Origin: Agarivorans gilvus
GTDB lineage: Bacteria > Pseudomonadota > Gammaproteobacteria > Enterobacterales > Celerinatantimonadaceae
Direction: 5' to 3'
NCBI RefSeq assembly: GCF_001420915.1
Contig: NZ_CP013021.1
Span: 1,574,501 to 1,638,500, forward strand
DNA: 64,000 bases
Positions 63,854-64,000 of this stretch are shown here, piece by piece. Within the stretch, counting starts at the first letter, position 1. The number at the start of each line of letters is the position of its first letter. A program made the position numbers and the translations under genes. The notes under the pieces were generated by a model. It was not told the origin of the DNA. It saw only the letters and a program-made list of their open reading frames with translations, and made no database searches.

Positions 63854-64000
63854 AATTGGGCTACATCTCCTAAGAACTCAATTAACAATATATTGCAAGC
63901 AAGCCAAATTCTCACTCATTATGCTAAGTCTAGCTCACATAAATTAGACATATACAACAAAACACTAAGCACTAAAACAAACACAGCATAAAAAATAAAA

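Noticed and set aside
1..64000. tRNA, rRNA, prophage, transposase or integrase genes
   Set aside because: Looked for on both strands; none was recognised.

Overview
The window looks like chromosomal DNA of a marine gammaproteobacterium in the Alteromonadales/Vibrionales neighbourhood, tentatively Agarivorans-like. The reasons are the families present (DUF2960, DUF3634, DUF3820, DUF2750 and PA3496-type small proteins), a LamB-type porin with a MalS-type amylase, FadL, and an MexB-type efflux pump. This is judged from protein families only. No rRNA, tRNA, CRISPR array, prophage or insertion sequence was seen.

Layout. 1-5.6 kb: the end of an ABC exporter, a cold-shock gene, ppnP, photolyase, a glyoxalase-fold enzyme and small conserved genes. 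5.8-13 kb: a FadL porin, an AraC regulator with a LysE exporter, lemA with an M48 protease, and adenosine deaminase. 13-17 kb: a MoxR/DUF58/transglutaminase operon. 19-25.4 kb: an RND efflux adaptor and pump, then fadD. 25.4-29.9 kb: an accessory island with a polymorphic-toxin-like protein, its probable immunity gene and four tandem structured repeats, bracketed by two near-identical hairpins. 29.9-33 kb: a LamB-type porin and isocitrate dehydrogenase. 33-43 kb: LysR, a GGDEF-EAL protein, a YdeP-type molybdoenzyme overlapping fdhD, and assorted enzymes. 44-53 kb: an MFS carrier, a PhoD-type phosphatase, a PAS chemoreceptor and a large multimodular alpha-amylase. 53-58 kb: a parvulin, a ferric-reductase-like protein, a LysR gene divergent from an SbtA-type bicarbonate transporter, and a thioesterase. 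58-64 kb: a DUF134/NifX-like pair behind a perfect 24-bp palindrome, LysR with a divergent reductase, a decayed MMPL/RND pseudogene, yghU and a solute-binding protein.

How the genes fit together. The LamB-type porin and the secreted MalS-like amylase fit maltodextrin or starch use. FadL and FadD form the import and activation steps for long-chain fatty acids. The YdeP/FdhD pair links a molybdoenzyme to its sulfur-transfer maturation factor. A CbbR/CmpR-like LysR facing an SbtA-like permease suggests controlled bicarbonate uptake.

Sequence quality. Five otherwise intact genes (tgpA-like, RND adaptor, RND pump, fadD, phoD-like) carry seven apparent frameshifts. Each is explained by one missing base, nearly always in a C or G run, and each repair restores a normal full-length protein. 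These look like consensus errors rather than pseudogenes. By contrast, the MMPL gene at 60.9-62.0 kb has large internal losses and is a true pseudogene.
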